64,000 bases of DNA from Apostichopus japonicus (taxonomy: Eukaryota > Echinodermata > Holothuroidea > Aspidochirotida > Stichopodidae): the NCBI RefSeq assembly GCF_037975245.1, contig NC_092582.1, forward strand, positions 25,646,077 to 25,710,076, written 5' to 3'. A program made the position numbers and the translations under genes. Below the pieces are notes generated by a model. It was not told where the DNA came from. It worked only from the letters and a program-made list of their open reading frames with translations, and did not search any database. Of the stretch, positions 33,548 through 44,113 are shown one piece after another; position 1 is the first letter of the stretch, and each line of letters begins with the position of its first letter.

Positions 33548-34083
33548 TCTCTAATAAGTACTGTGGTCTCTGTCTCTTATGAAGTACTATGGTCCTTGTC
33601 TCTTATAATGTACTATGGTCCATGTCTCTTAGAAAGTACTATGGTCCCTGTCTCTTATAAAGTACAATGGTCCCTGTCTCTTATAAAGTACCATGGTCCC
33701 TGTCTCTTATAAAGTACCATGGTCCCTGTCTCTTATAAAGTACCATGGTCCCTGTCTCTAATAAAGTACTATGGTCCCTGTCTCTTATAAGTACTATGGT
33801 CCCTGTCTCTTATAAAGTTCTATGGTTCTTGTCTCTTATAAGTACTATGGTCCCTGTCTCTTATAAAGTACTATGGTCCCTGTCTCTTATAAAGTACCAT
33901 GGTCCCTATCTCTTATAAAGTACCATGTTCCCTGTCTCTTATAAAGTACTGTGGTCTCTGTCTCTTATAAAGTACTAAGGTCCCTGTCTCTTATAAGTAC
34001 CATGGTCCCTGTCTCTTATAAAGTACCATGGTCCCTGTCTCTTATAAGTACTATATGGTCCCTTTCTCTTATAAAGTACAAAA
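33548..34083. repeat. 26-bp minisatellite, about 20 copies
   Basis: The unit is ataaagtaccatggtccctg followed by tctctt, with 25-27-bp variants (accatgg or actatgg). Plus-strand open frames through it are repeat artefacts. Confidence 0.95.
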
Positions 34084-34537
34084 AAAGTTGTAAAGAAAAC
34101 AACAAAAAAAACATCATTAGGCTAGGTTCCTATGAAACCTCTTCTCCTTTTTTCACTGCATTTCAGATTGGTTTGTCAGTTTTCACACGTTGATTTCCGG
34201 AATTTAAACATTTCCAGTACTTGCACTAGGGTCTTCGACTCCCACTGTTCAGTGTGTCAGAATGGTTGTCCCATTTATCATACAGGCCAATCATGCACTT
34301 GTAAGCAATACATACATAGCATGAAGCCACACTAATATATAAACCATTCAAAAAGTATGCAGCCACCTGTGACATACTCCGATAGCCTCATACTGTAGTC
34401 AGTGATGCCAGACCAAGGTTAAATATATAAATATTGCACCCTCCCTTCCATGACCCTGATTACAATGGAAGAGTGTATGATTAATACCTCAAAGGAAGGA
34501 ATTTAAAGAATACTGTTTAAGTTTAAATGGAACTGTG
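34084..34537. other. no gene recognised
   Basis: A plus frame at 34132-34335 has several cysteines but no motif or splice context that I can support. Confidence 0.4.
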
Positions 34538-35097
34538 CTGCTGGTCATAGGCTTACGGGACCATTTCAGTTTGGGGGGGGGGCAGAACTTTTTGTGCCCG
34601 AAAGTTCCTGTGACTCTATCTAAGCGGAGCGACACTATCGGTTGGCGCATAGCGTACAAGAGAATTTTTGGCACACAATGCCTCTCAGATTGGCGGAAAC
34701 GGCACTTCTGAGGGCTTGCAAGTTGCATCTAATCATTCTTTATGTTATAAATTTACACTTCCCCAAAAATTTGGTAAATTAGAAGAAGAAAAAATGGTAA
34801 CATCACTTTGAAAGGGAAAATGGGACAGGTATTTTTTAAGCTCCTATTTAGTTACCTTATTTATTATTTTAACACAGTACTCAGCTACCTCCAGAAAAAC
34901 ATACATTGTTCAACGAAACGTAGGCAGGATAATGTCGCTGTGTCGGGTGAGACTGCAATTTTTCTCACAAAAAAGTATAAAATATAACAAAGAATATGAT
35001 AAACCTGTACTTTTAGGCTTGTAGGCACTCTCCGCCCCCCACCATCCATGAAAAAGAAAATGTTTCTTATATACACTCATGTTGGGGATGTCCAGGT

Positions 35098-35710
35098 CAA
35101 GGGCGGCGGAAGCACTTTTTATCTGGGGGGGGCACCGACATCAAAGGGCACTTTGCAGAAATTCGATTGGACTGATGCAGCCTTATATTAAGTACCCTTT
35201 ATAACTCTTATTGTATCATCTTATTTGTGTATACACATCACTCCATCAACCCCCCCCCCCCAAAGGAAAATATGCATGGGAAACAAGGAACAAGTTTTCT
35301 TTTGAGACAAAATGAGGTGAAATCATGCTAGTTGCTAATGTAGGAATCTTCCGAATTAGATTTTTTTTCTTGTTAATATCTTAACAAATTTTCTCCATTC
35401 AAAATAGCTTTGAGTTTGACCCACAGAAATTCATTAAAAGTCACAGGCTTAGCCAGGATTTGCAAAGTTGTATGCATGACCATCTGAGCGGAGCGCCACC
35501 ATCGGTTGGCGCGGAGCGTACTATAAAATTTTTGGTTTTGCAAACCCCTCAGATGGCCGGAAACGGCCCTTCCCGAGTGTTCATTCTGGTTCCCTGGCCT
35601 CTTGCTAACTTGAGGCACCTCAATTTTTATGTAGAAAAAAGGCACATTTTTAACCTGAGGAAAAGTGGGGGGGGCACGAGCCCCCTGTGCCCCCGGTTTC
35701 GCCGCCCTTG
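35098..35710. mobile_element. nested hAT-type element (CAAGGGCGGCGGAA termini)
   Basis: 613 bp with termini CAAGGGCGGCGGAA / TCGCCGCCCTTG and a perfect 8-bp duplication GTCCAGGT at 35090-35097 and 35711-35718. Ends match the element at 12535-13320. Its middle (tgagcggagcgccaccatcg then gttggcgcggagcg) is shared with 34616-34660 in the outer element, so the two families have exchanged internal sequence. Confidence 0.9.
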
Positions 35711-35924
35711 GTCCAGGTATACAATTGACTAGTTAGAAAAAGAATTGATCGTGCAAAAAGCGTGGTAGCCCAGATGAACTGCGCTTACAGTGGTGTAACA
35801 CAGAAATATTCGGGCATCATGATGCTAAATAAAGAAAATCATGGAATTGTCGGGCAAAAATTTGAAAAAGATTCGGGCAAGCTACTGCATATATTTATAT
35901 ATATATATATATATATATAAAGAT

Positions 35925-36073
35925 ATTTCCAGAGGACAAGAAAGTCGGGCAAAAGTCCTGAAAAATTCGGGCAGCCTAAGAGGAGGAATAAAATATATAC
36001 ATATTTTTTTTTCTCCTCTTAGGCTGCCCGAATTTTTCAGGACTTTTGCCCGAATTTCTTGTCCTCTGGAAAT
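35925..36073. repeat. long inverted repeat: 61-bp arms, 27-base loop
   Basis: Left arm 35925-35985 and right arm 36013-36073 are inverse copies with a single mismatch. The left arm begins atttccagaggacaagaaa and ends cagcctaagaggag. Directly before it is a roughly 22-bp TA run (35898-35919). It lies inside the outer hAT element and would form a strong hairpin in DNA or RNA. Confidence 0.95.
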
Positions 36074-36120
36074 TTGGGGGGCAGTGTGCCCCCCTGCCCC
36101 CCCTGCCTCGTACGCCTATG

Positions 36121-36588
36121 CTGCTGGCCACACTTTCGGTTCGTCGGCCGTATACTTTCAGTGTTTCGATTTGTTCTTTACGAAGCAAACATATGGCAAA
36201 GTAGATATATAACCGGTATATTTATATAAACACATATATATTCATTGTCTCTTAAAGTGTGTTAAATTTTCACAGTCGTTACAAAGGACTGGAATGGATT
36301 TAACTTCTAGGTGGGATTTGTATTAACTTGGGAGTGCAAAGGTATCTTGAGTTCATTCACATTCTGGGCACTAGGATATAAGTTGAAGGGAACATCATCA
36401 GGTAATTCCATCAGTGCATGACAGTGTAAGTTTGGAACTTTTAAGTTATTGATATGTGGTATCCTGTATTCTTGTATTGTCTTTTATATTACTTATACAG
36501 CATTGAGTATCATATCAAACCTAAAAAGAAAAATAAGAAAAAAGTAGTTTGTAGTTATTATAAGGAAATGAAGTTAATAAATATATAT
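36121..36588. other. no gene recognised
   Basis: Nothing supportable. Confidence 0.4.
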
Positions 36589-37078
36589 GTAACTGGAGGT
36601 ACTGTAGAATATCCTTATTTCTCCACCTGCACTACACTACATTATAGTATAAATATGTCTTCACTACACTACATTATAGTATAAATATGAACACTTTACT
36701 ACTCCACACTGTATATAGCATACTGCAATATTAAACCTATACTCAATATTAAGTATAAATATGTCTACACTACACTTCTTTATAATATAGTATCAATATG
36801 TCTACACTACAGTACATTATAGTATAAATATGTCTACACTACATGATAGTTGAACTATGTCTACATTATAGTATTAATATGTCTACACTAGGTTATATGT
36901 CTACACTACACTACATTATAGTATTAATATGTCTCCACTACACTACATTATAGTATAAATATGTTCACACTACATTATAGTATTAATATGTCTACACTAG
37001 GTTATAGTATAAATATGTCTACACTACATTATAGTATAAATATGTCTACACTACACTACATTATATTATTAATATTCA
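36589..37078. repeat. irregular 25-35-bp minisatellite
   Basis: Repeats of ctacactacattatagtat followed by aaatatgt, with variable unit length and many indels, plus a duplicated flanking phrase (tagcatactgcaatattaaa at 36717 and a close copy at 37111). Confidence 0.9.
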
Positions 37079-39233
37079 TATGTATGTACTGTACTATATC
37101 CATGGTATGTTTGTAGCATACTGCAATATAAAACCTATTTTGTGATCTTCTAGCACCAAGTTAACCGCATGGATATTTAAAATATTTATGCGTACAAAAT
37201 ATTAAATAATACTTTAACATTTTATAGACTATTGATTTATGAAAGTGTTTGATCACCTGATATATTGCTTTTTCACTCCTGTTTACGTGGACTTTATTGA
37301 AACTATATGTTTAGCATACTACATTGTGTTGATATCTAATAATCTGTAAAGCTCACTGCATGAGTTCAGTACTTGTAGTTAATAAGAACTTGTAAATTAA
37401 ATCTTTCCAAGTGAAGATCACAGTAGTAATTGCACACAGCATTTGTTGAAAGCCGCACTCAAGTCCAACAGTAGTTTTAAAATACTGTAGCTTTAATTTC
37501 AGGTAAAGTTAAAGATGAACGTTTACATGTCTTGTTTGAGGTCAAGGCCCCCGCACACAACTTTATAGCCTAGAACCACAGTGTACTAAAGTACATGCCA
37601 CCTGGGTGGGGGGGGGGAGACTTGTCATAGGGTGTAGCCACAAGACCGGTGCATGCAACTATATTAACAAGTTACATCACAAGTCCCAAATTATCCACCT
37701 GGGCGAAAGAGAGGCAACTGCCGTACCCAAAGGACACAATGCAATGATCTGGCCAGGACTGGAATCTGCAACACTCTCAATAGATACTGCTGTTTGTTTG
37801 TCTATTTCATTGTACACTGTCTCTCAAAATTATTATCTTGTAAGTTTTTACCTAAGTGCAATAATGAAATCTGGTATAACTGTACTAGATACTGTACTGT
37901 ATAATAGAGAGTATATGCATACATGTACAGTAAGGACCATGCTGATCCTGCAGTACTCCCAGCTTCATGTTGATGAGATCGAAAAGAAGGAAATTTACTC
38001 ATGCCCACCCCCACCTCCCCCCTCCCACCCCCCTTTAAACTTGAAGTGGTTATTAACCTTGGAAAATTCAACTGTGTGATAGGATGTTAGATGGGTGGTA
38101 TGACCACTATATGCTCCTTTGTAAAGTGGTCTATATTTTCAGAATTTTAGACTTTATCATATTTTTTAGTAGCTCATGATAATAAATCCTAGATAAATCA
38201 TGTTGTTAATTTAAATATGTACAGTGACTGGTCAACTCTTTTGTTTTTCAAATAATGACAAAAACAAACAAAAAAAACAGTTTTTTCTTAAAACTTTTCT
38301 GATATTATTTTCGCAATGTGATTGATATTACAGTATTATGATAAAGTTTCTGGTCAATATCTTGAATCTGTTTTGAACGGCAGGCCTGGAAATTGGTACT
38401 ACGTGGCCAACAATCCTTTCGGGTTATGTTGTATGTTAAAATATTTACATGCTTCCTCGAGACACATGTACCATAGTACCTCCTTCCCCACCACATCCAC
38501 CTCCCCCTCCCCTTCCCCTTCCTCTCTCCCCCTGCAAAGTGAAGATGATCAAATAATAGCATGTTATGATGACTATATAGCTCCTTTTGTTATGTAAACA
38601 CAATATGGGTATCTCTCAAATATATCAAGTGGTTATAAAATGGAGAATGGGTTCTATTGTAATGCATTATTCTAGTTCTTATAAATAAAAGAAGAGCAAG
38701 ACTTTTATCCCAGGCTGTGAAATGAACTGCCTTGATGGGAGGTGTTTAATGATGATCAGTGTCTACTCCAGATATGCTAAAGAATCAGATAATGGACATT
38801 AGTTTTGTACAAACTACGAGCGTTATGTATTTGATTGCTATGCACAAATCTTAATGTAAAGGTAGTTATTTGTATTTAGTTTATAATACACATCAGTCTA
38901 TTTTGAATTGTATGTAGGACCTCAACGTTCATGAAATTATCTTTGTTTTTAATGTTGAACTGTTTTCACACCAGAGAGAAATTTAATAATTTAATTTTAA
39001 TAATAGAGTAATTTATCTAGTATCACATTCACAACATGCGTAATGCAATTGCAAAATGTCCCAAGTTGCTTTCAAATGGGTTGATGTTCAGGAGTTTTTT
39101 TTTTTTTTTATCAGAAGAGCCTTCAATAATGCTATGCAAACTTTGACCACTAAATTATTCCCAGGACACACTTAAATTTGGAGGCAGATAACCATAATCT
39201 TTGAAACTTTTGACACTTTTTGGTACTTTTCAG
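37079..39233. other. no gene recognised upstream of the kinase exon
   Basis: A G-tract at 37606-37617 and pyrimidine-rich tracts (38010-38035, 38480-38530) occur. Segment 37560-37790 reads like a dispersed repeat remnant (ggtgcatgcaac, ggacacaatgcaatgatctg), unproven. The frame at 37606-38079 spans these low-complexity tracts and shows no domain. Confidence 0.4.
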
Positions 39234-39455
39234 AGAAAGCAAATTTCATCTACATATATAAGCATCGCACAGAAGGAAGCAAGATGGGAGGATGCTGCAG
39301 CTGCCGGAAGAAACAGAAGAGGAAGTTCAGGAAAGTTAACAGGAGCGAGATTCAGATGCAAGTTCACAGCGAATCGGACCGGATGTCAAGAGTTGATAAC
39401 CTTCCACAGAATGTCATAGTTCCTGGCACTATGACCCCGAGTCTTAACAAGGAAG
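39234..39455 (+). CDS. SH4/unique-region exon of the Src-family gene
   Basis: Acceptor TTGGTACTTTTCAG before 39234; a 50-base 5' leader; ATG at 39284; 57 codons plus one base; donor GTGAGA. The protein begins MGGCCSCRKKQKRKFRKVNR. Gly2 fits N-myristoylation, the three cysteines fit palmitoylation and the following lysine/arginine cluster fits membrane binding, all typical of SH4 domains. The rest (VPGTMTPSLNKE at the end) is the unique region. The exon is intact. Its acceptor implies a further upstream non-coding exon. Confidence 0.82.
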
Positions 39456-40706
39456 GTGAGAGGACCTTCTTATTATATGTAGATTACGACTGGCGACTCT
39501 TAGCATGTATTGTAGCTAAGACACTCCAAATAAGAATACAGTGTGTAATTTTGTATGTCAAGTAACCATTATTATCATCTTCAAGAGCTGCAAAACTTTT
39601 GTAAAATTTTAGTACATTGTCGATGTGAATGTGACAGAATGGAGAAGCTATGAGATAGGAATATCATTCTTCATTGTATTTACTTTGATTACCTGTCTCA
39701 TCACATCCTCAACACTCTTTCTAGTCTCTACCAAATAAATGGATTTCTTGTTTAAATTTTCTAGTTTGAAAATGATAATGGAAATTAAACATGGTTACTC
39801 TGAGCATACAATATTAAAATATATTGTAAGGGTCAGTTTTCCAGTAAATTATTCAAAATTCTTCGGAAACCCCCCCTCCCCCCCCCCCCCCTTGACTTTA
39901 ATGCTTACAAAATTGTTGTGAACCCATCAACTTAAAGGTGAAGCATATGGTATGTTCTTAATGCGAAAATAGTTTGAAAAATTTACTATTTTGAATTATA
40001 AATTATTACACATGGATGAACACATGCACGTAATTGTTACTTAGTAACCTCGTGACTGAAATCACAATGGTTTAATAATAATGTTGCATTATGAAGTCGA
40101 TATGAGGAACTAAAGAGAAAAATGAACATTTTTGTTGAAAATTCAAAATTTTAGACCCAAGTACCTGTTAGGATTGACAATATCATCTATAGTAAGCTGA
40201 TTTTCAGTACCTGTAATAGAAGCTTAAAGCTGATTTGCTAATTACGGCTATTCATGGTTTTCAAATTTTGACACAAACCTTCCTATGGAAGTCACTGACA
40301 CATTGAAAGAGAGTTGAACTCAAGTTAACTTTTTTTCTTATGAAATTGTTACCTTGAACCCTAGGCTGTTGACTGACCTTGTGTCTCAAATTATAACAAA
40401 ACAAATGATCAAGTTTTTATGCTAACATTTGTAGTAACCGATCAGAACTTTAAATCATTTTTCAAAATTATTTTGGTCAAGTTTGTAGGTTTCTGAGTAT
40501 TTTCTATGTGTAGTATACAAAGCTTCTTAATTCTTACTTACCTGCCCTTATCATTAGTTACCATAATGGAATAGTTAACTGCAGTCATGCTACTAGAAAT
40601 TACAGCTTTTTGTCTTCTAACATGGGTCTGGTTGACATAATGTTACAGGTCTTGGTTCTTTAATTTGATTAGCTGATTGCAATATTTGATTCTTTCCATT
40701 TGACAG
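39456..40706. other. intron; expected first SH3 exon not found
   Basis: The first SH3 exon (ALYDY-type motif, entering in phase 1 and leaving in phase 2) should lie here. I read all plus-strand frames and saw no match. A C-tract occurs at 39870-39890. Confidence 0.6.
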
Positions 40707-40805
40707 TGATTCAGCCTGGTGGTTAGCAAGATCTTGTGTTTCTAAGAGAGAGGGCTACATCCCCAGTAATTAGATAGCCAGACAGAAGAGTTTAGAGGCT
40801 GAAGA
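40707..40805 (+). pseudogene. second SH3 exon with in-frame TAG
   Basis: 99 bp between acceptor CATTTGACAG and a strong donor GTAAGT. Translation DSAWWLARSCVSKREGYIPS then N, TAG (40771-40773), IARQKSLEAEE. WWLA and GYIPSN are core SH3 features; the residue after SN is normally the conserved tyrosine of SNYV, so a TAC to TAG change is the simplest explanation. The rest matches Src-family SH3 ends (a DSIQAEE-type ending). Confidence 0.87.
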
Positions 40806-41125
40806 GTAAGTTATAAACAAACACAATTGTATCTTGGTGGGAGAGGGGAGCAATGGGGGAACAAAGGGGGGGAAAGGGAGAAGGGTGATATAAGTGTCCT
40901 AGACATGCGTGGATATGTTTCCACTGAAGGTCTAGTGTTACTAAGAGAGAAGGCCTACATCCCCAGCAATTACATAGCCAGGCAGAAGAGTTTAGAGGCT
41001 GAAGAGTATTAAAGTTATATACAAACACAACTGTATCTACAGTAGGTGGGGAGGGGAGCAATGGGGGAACAAAGGGGGGAGGGTGTTATAAGTGTCTTAG
41101 ACATGGGTGAATATGTTTCCATTGA
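40731..41125. repeat. tandem duplication of about 200 bp covering most of the SH3 exon and its donor region
   Basis: Copy A is about 40731-40930 and copy B about 40931-41125, offset about 200 bp. Shared phrases: tttctaagagag or ttactaagagag; ctacatccccag; agaagagtttagaggctgaa; ggggagcaatgggggaacaa; agacatg followed by gaatatgtttcca or gatatgtttccac. Copy B keeps the tyrosine (AYIPSNYIARQKSLEAEE) but has GAGTATTAA where copy A has the GAGTAAGTT donor, and it lacks the WWLA part and an acceptor. Confidence 0.9.
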
Positions 41126-41637
41126 AGGCTGACTTATGCAGATTCCATTGTACACCAAGACCAACTAAGAATCTTTCTCTCAACCAGTCATATTTGCATT
41201 TGTGTTTGTTTGAGGGTGAGGGTGAGGACTTGTGTTGAGGTACTTATTTATTGCAGGGTTTGATGAATGTATTGTGGTACTTTTTAAGGTCCTGATCGTT
41301 GTCATGACTACTGTTTATCATACCTTTCCGTACTGAGATGACTTCATCAAAGTAAGGTGCAATTTCTTTAAAATGTTTGCTTCTTTTTAAAACAAAGAAT
41401 AAAACATACCTGAAGTCAAGTTTATATCAAGAATGGGATTTTCTATAGTGTTTCTTTAAATTTATAATCTGTTGAGATTTCACTTGAAATGAACTATCAG
41501 CCACATCAGCTTGTCACTCATGTACATGGATATAAATATGTCCAGGTGGAATCTACGCCACAACTAGTATTTTAAACCTAGTTTTTGCCAGAAATGCCAG
41601 AAACTAATACCATGGTTAATTTTTTCCACTAATTTAG

Positions 41638-41741
41638 ATGGTACTTTACTGGCGTAGGTCGCAAACAGGTCGACAATTGGCTCATGCAGAAGGGGCTTCA
41701 TATTGGAACTTTCCTCATTTAGGACAGTCAGACTCATGCGG
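41638..41741 (+). pseudogene. first SH2 exon, TAG at the FLVR arginine
   Basis: 104 bp between acceptor CACTAATTTAG and donor GTAAGA. Translation begins WYFTGVGRKQVDNWLMQKGL, then HIGTFLI, TAG (41720-41722), DSQTHAG. The TFLI-stop-DS string is the FLVRES motif with the arginine codon replaced by TAG; that arginine binds the phosphate of phosphotyrosine. Phase fits the SH3 exon (GA + A) and the next exon (G + GA). A single A to T change from AGG would suffice. Confidence 0.87.
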
Positions 41742-42847
41742 GTAAGAGAAATGTTAACATAAGGGCCATCATTCTGTGAATGTTTCTGTGTATGAGTATA
41801 TTAAAAATGTAATTATTGAGCATTACCAACAGAACTTAACATTTCATTAGTAGTTTTATGTTCAGAAATGAAGTTTAAGAGAATGTTTTTAATAGTCTTA
41901 ATTTTTTGGTAGATATTCATCTTTTTCGTATTTGCATCAGCAATAGTTTCCCAATAGCTTTCAGTTCTTAATTTGCTATGAATTTTCCAGGTAAAATTTT
42001 AAGGATATTTCTGGCCGTCCCTCGGGCAACCAAGTCTTAAATTCTGATTGTTCGAACAGCAACTTTGTCCAATAAAATGTGGTTTAATATTGACATGTTT
42101 CTTGACAGGAGTATTTACCACAGTGCCAATCTAAATGACATATTTGATAGTTTTCAATTACAAATACAAATATATTCCTGGTTTCCAATGTATGTTTAAG
42201 TTATTGATATTTAAGTTATAGACCAACTCTCTCATGTTAAGGCCTGAAGAACAAGAAGAAACAAACCACAAAGATATTTCAGAACCCAAAATCGACCTTT
42301 TCATTGAACATTGTTATGTACTGCAGTATTTAATTTGTTCATAACAGAACCATCTACACTCTGCAGCAGTTGTCATAATCCACTCTAGAGTTAGATTATT
42401 ATAATGATTATGATTTTTTTCTTTTTGGTTAGGGGAGGCAACAAAACATATTATGTAAGGTGATGTGACTGCCACTAAGAAAGAAAACAAAAAGATTACC
42501 ACCAGCTAAAACATTGGAATGGTTTTGTTGTAAATCGAGAACACTACTTATTTTTCCTGAGGTCAATGTTTCCAACGTCTGTTTTTCCAACAATGATTGT
42601 TTGTTTTAAAATATTGTTTGTGAAGTTCTGGTCCGTTCCAAGTACTCTCTTTGCATCAAAGTGATACTTTGTCAATAAAATAGAACATTTAAAGGTGACT
42701 TGGAAATATCATAAAGAGCTTCTTTTTTTCAGTTACATAACATGGTACTTATGTGAATATGTTCTTTAGAAGAACATTGATTTTCATTGATTTGATTTTG
42801 AAAGAAATTGATTTTCATCTCCTCCAAATTTAACGATCGCCTTGCAG

Positions 42848-42998
42848 GAAACTATTCCCTATCCGGTGCGAGACAATAATGAAGATGGAGGAGGGATACA
42901 CGTGAAGCACTACAGAATTCATTGGTCTGAGAACCAGTATTTCATCGCTCCTACCTGCAAATTAAGAACAATTTCTGATCTGGTCGACCACTACAGAG
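42848..42998 (+). pseudogene. second SH2 exon with a one-base frameshift
   Basis: Acceptor CGCCTTGCAG, donor GTGTGG. It opens with GNYSLS in the frame inherited from the previous exon. An extra base in the tccgg run near 42863-42866 then moves the frame, after which it reads VRDNNEDGGGIHVKHYRIHW and then YFIAPTCKLRTISDLVDHYR. Together these form the standard SH2 second half (NYSLSVRD ... VKHYRI ... F ... LVDHY). Read without the shift, a stop follows within a few codons. Confidence 0.88.
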
Positions 42999-43248
42999 GT
43001 GTGGTCATAAATTCAATCATTCTTTAAGTTTAAAAGTCCTTATTAAGTCACTTCATTTGCCTTATATACATTGATAGATCTATACGAAAAGTGTGCCAAT
43101 ATTATCTCATCATCAATTGAAAAATTAAATATTAATTAATTAATTATCTAATAAAGTAAACTGTTCAAGAATGTGTGCTATGATGACACAACAGCAGAGA
43201 ATAATTTATCTGATATTGTCCACTATCAAAATGATTTTTTAAACATAA

Positions 43249-43643
43249 AGAGTTGCGATTTTGGCGAAAATCGGACAAAATCATAAGGGTATAGCCTTAA
43301 GAAATTGGCCATTTTTAGCCAAAAATGAAAGTTCTCAAATCTCTCTCAGACTACATAGAAGGGACTCCCAGCACCCAGTAGACGCTTCTCTCGCGTCAAA
43401 AGTGGCATTCGACGAAGTTTTAGTCATTTCAATTAGATATGAAAAGATATAGTTATTAAATTTCATTTTTCCACCAAAATATAAGTTTTTATACCACTCT
43501 TGTCACGTGGAAAGGAATCCAAAAGGCGCCACTCACCACAGATGCAATTTTGGGAAGAATTAAAAAAGTCGCGATTTTGGCCAAAATCATAAGGGTATAG
43601 CCTTATGAAATTGGCCATTTTGGGCCAAAAATGAAAGTTTTCA
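43249..43643. repeat. first satellite monomers (edge of the array)
   Basis: About 1.2 monomers of the 320-330-bp satellite, starting abruptly at ttgcgattttggcgaaaatc, 250 bases after the SH2 exon. They end at gaaagttttca where the 2.74-kb insertion begins. They differ from the main array by small deletions, as expected at an array edge. Confidence 0.9.
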
Positions 43644-44113
43644 AGGTGGCATACTCCTATTAGAGTCTATATCAATCCGCTCGATTGTTCTCCTTCAGGA
43701 AAAGTGCCAAAAAGCAGCGGGAGAACATCTTTTGTGACCTGTTATCAATCATAATCTAGTTTTTTGTGGCTTTCATGTTAGAGAGCATGAATGGAAGTAC
43801 ATGTGGTGAAAAAATTGGGTCAATTGAGGCAATTTTAGACCTGTTTAGGCCTCCCAGGAGCAGCGTAGGAAATTTGTTTACCACTGAGTGAAGAGGTTTG
43901 TTTACAAGTGACGAAAACTTCCGGCTCGGATAGCAAAAAATCTACATTGACATAGTATGAAAAATTGATGATGCCATGAAAGGCCAACTTGTCAGCTATC
44001 CGGTGATGGGTAGCGTTTAGCTAGTGAAAACTTCTATCTAGACTTAGAGACCACATTACTTTTGTGATTTAGTGTGTAAGTCAATAGGGCTTTTTAATGG
44101 GCGTATGCTACCT
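43644..44113. mobile_element. 470-bp inverted-repeat element, copy 1
   Basis: Starts AGGTGGCATACTCC and ends GGGCGTATGCTACCT (inverse AGGTAGCATACGCCC). It is non-coding, with phrases such as caaaaagcagcgggagaaca and ctatccggtgatgggtagcg. A second copy in the same orientation is at 45917-46383. Superfamily not assigned. Confidence 0.82.

Larger units (their letters stand above)
34546..36120. mobile_element. hAT-type element with a second hAT element nested inside
   Basis: Termini CATAGGCTTACGGG and the inverted CTCGTACGCCTATG resemble the family at 17073. The flanks form a near-perfect 8-bp duplication: CTGCTGGT (34538-34545) and CTGCTGGC (36121-36128). Inside lies 35098-35710, a complete element of the 12535 family with its own perfect duplication. 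Removing it leaves about 0.95 kb. It contains TA microsatellite sequence and a long hairpin near the right end. The older, outer insertion has the mutated duplication, the inner one the intact duplication, consistent with nesting order. Confidence 0.72.
39234..42998 (+). pseudogene. Src-family tyrosine kinase gene, N-terminal half, with disabling lesions
   Basis: Src-family kinases are membrane-anchored signalling enzymes with SH4, unique, SH3, SH2 and kinase parts. Here the plus strand shows an SH4/unique exon (39284-39455), the second SH3 exon (40707-40805) and both SH2 exons (41638-41741, 42848-42998). Intron positions and phases are as in vertebrate SRC as I recall it, including a 99-bp SH3 exon. 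Retained introns mean it is not a processed copy. Lesions: TAG in the SH3 exon, TAG at the SH2 FLVR arginine, one extra base in the second SH2 exon, a partial tandem duplication of the SH3 exon, and no visible first SH3 exon. Kinase exons are not seen before the satellite. It could be a decaying duplicate gene; consensus error could explain some lesions but not the duplication. Confidence 0.82.

Noticed and set aside
34132-34335. Cys-rich 67-residue plus-strand frame
   Set aside because: Cysteine spacing matches no family I know and there is no signal peptide or exon structure; likely chance.
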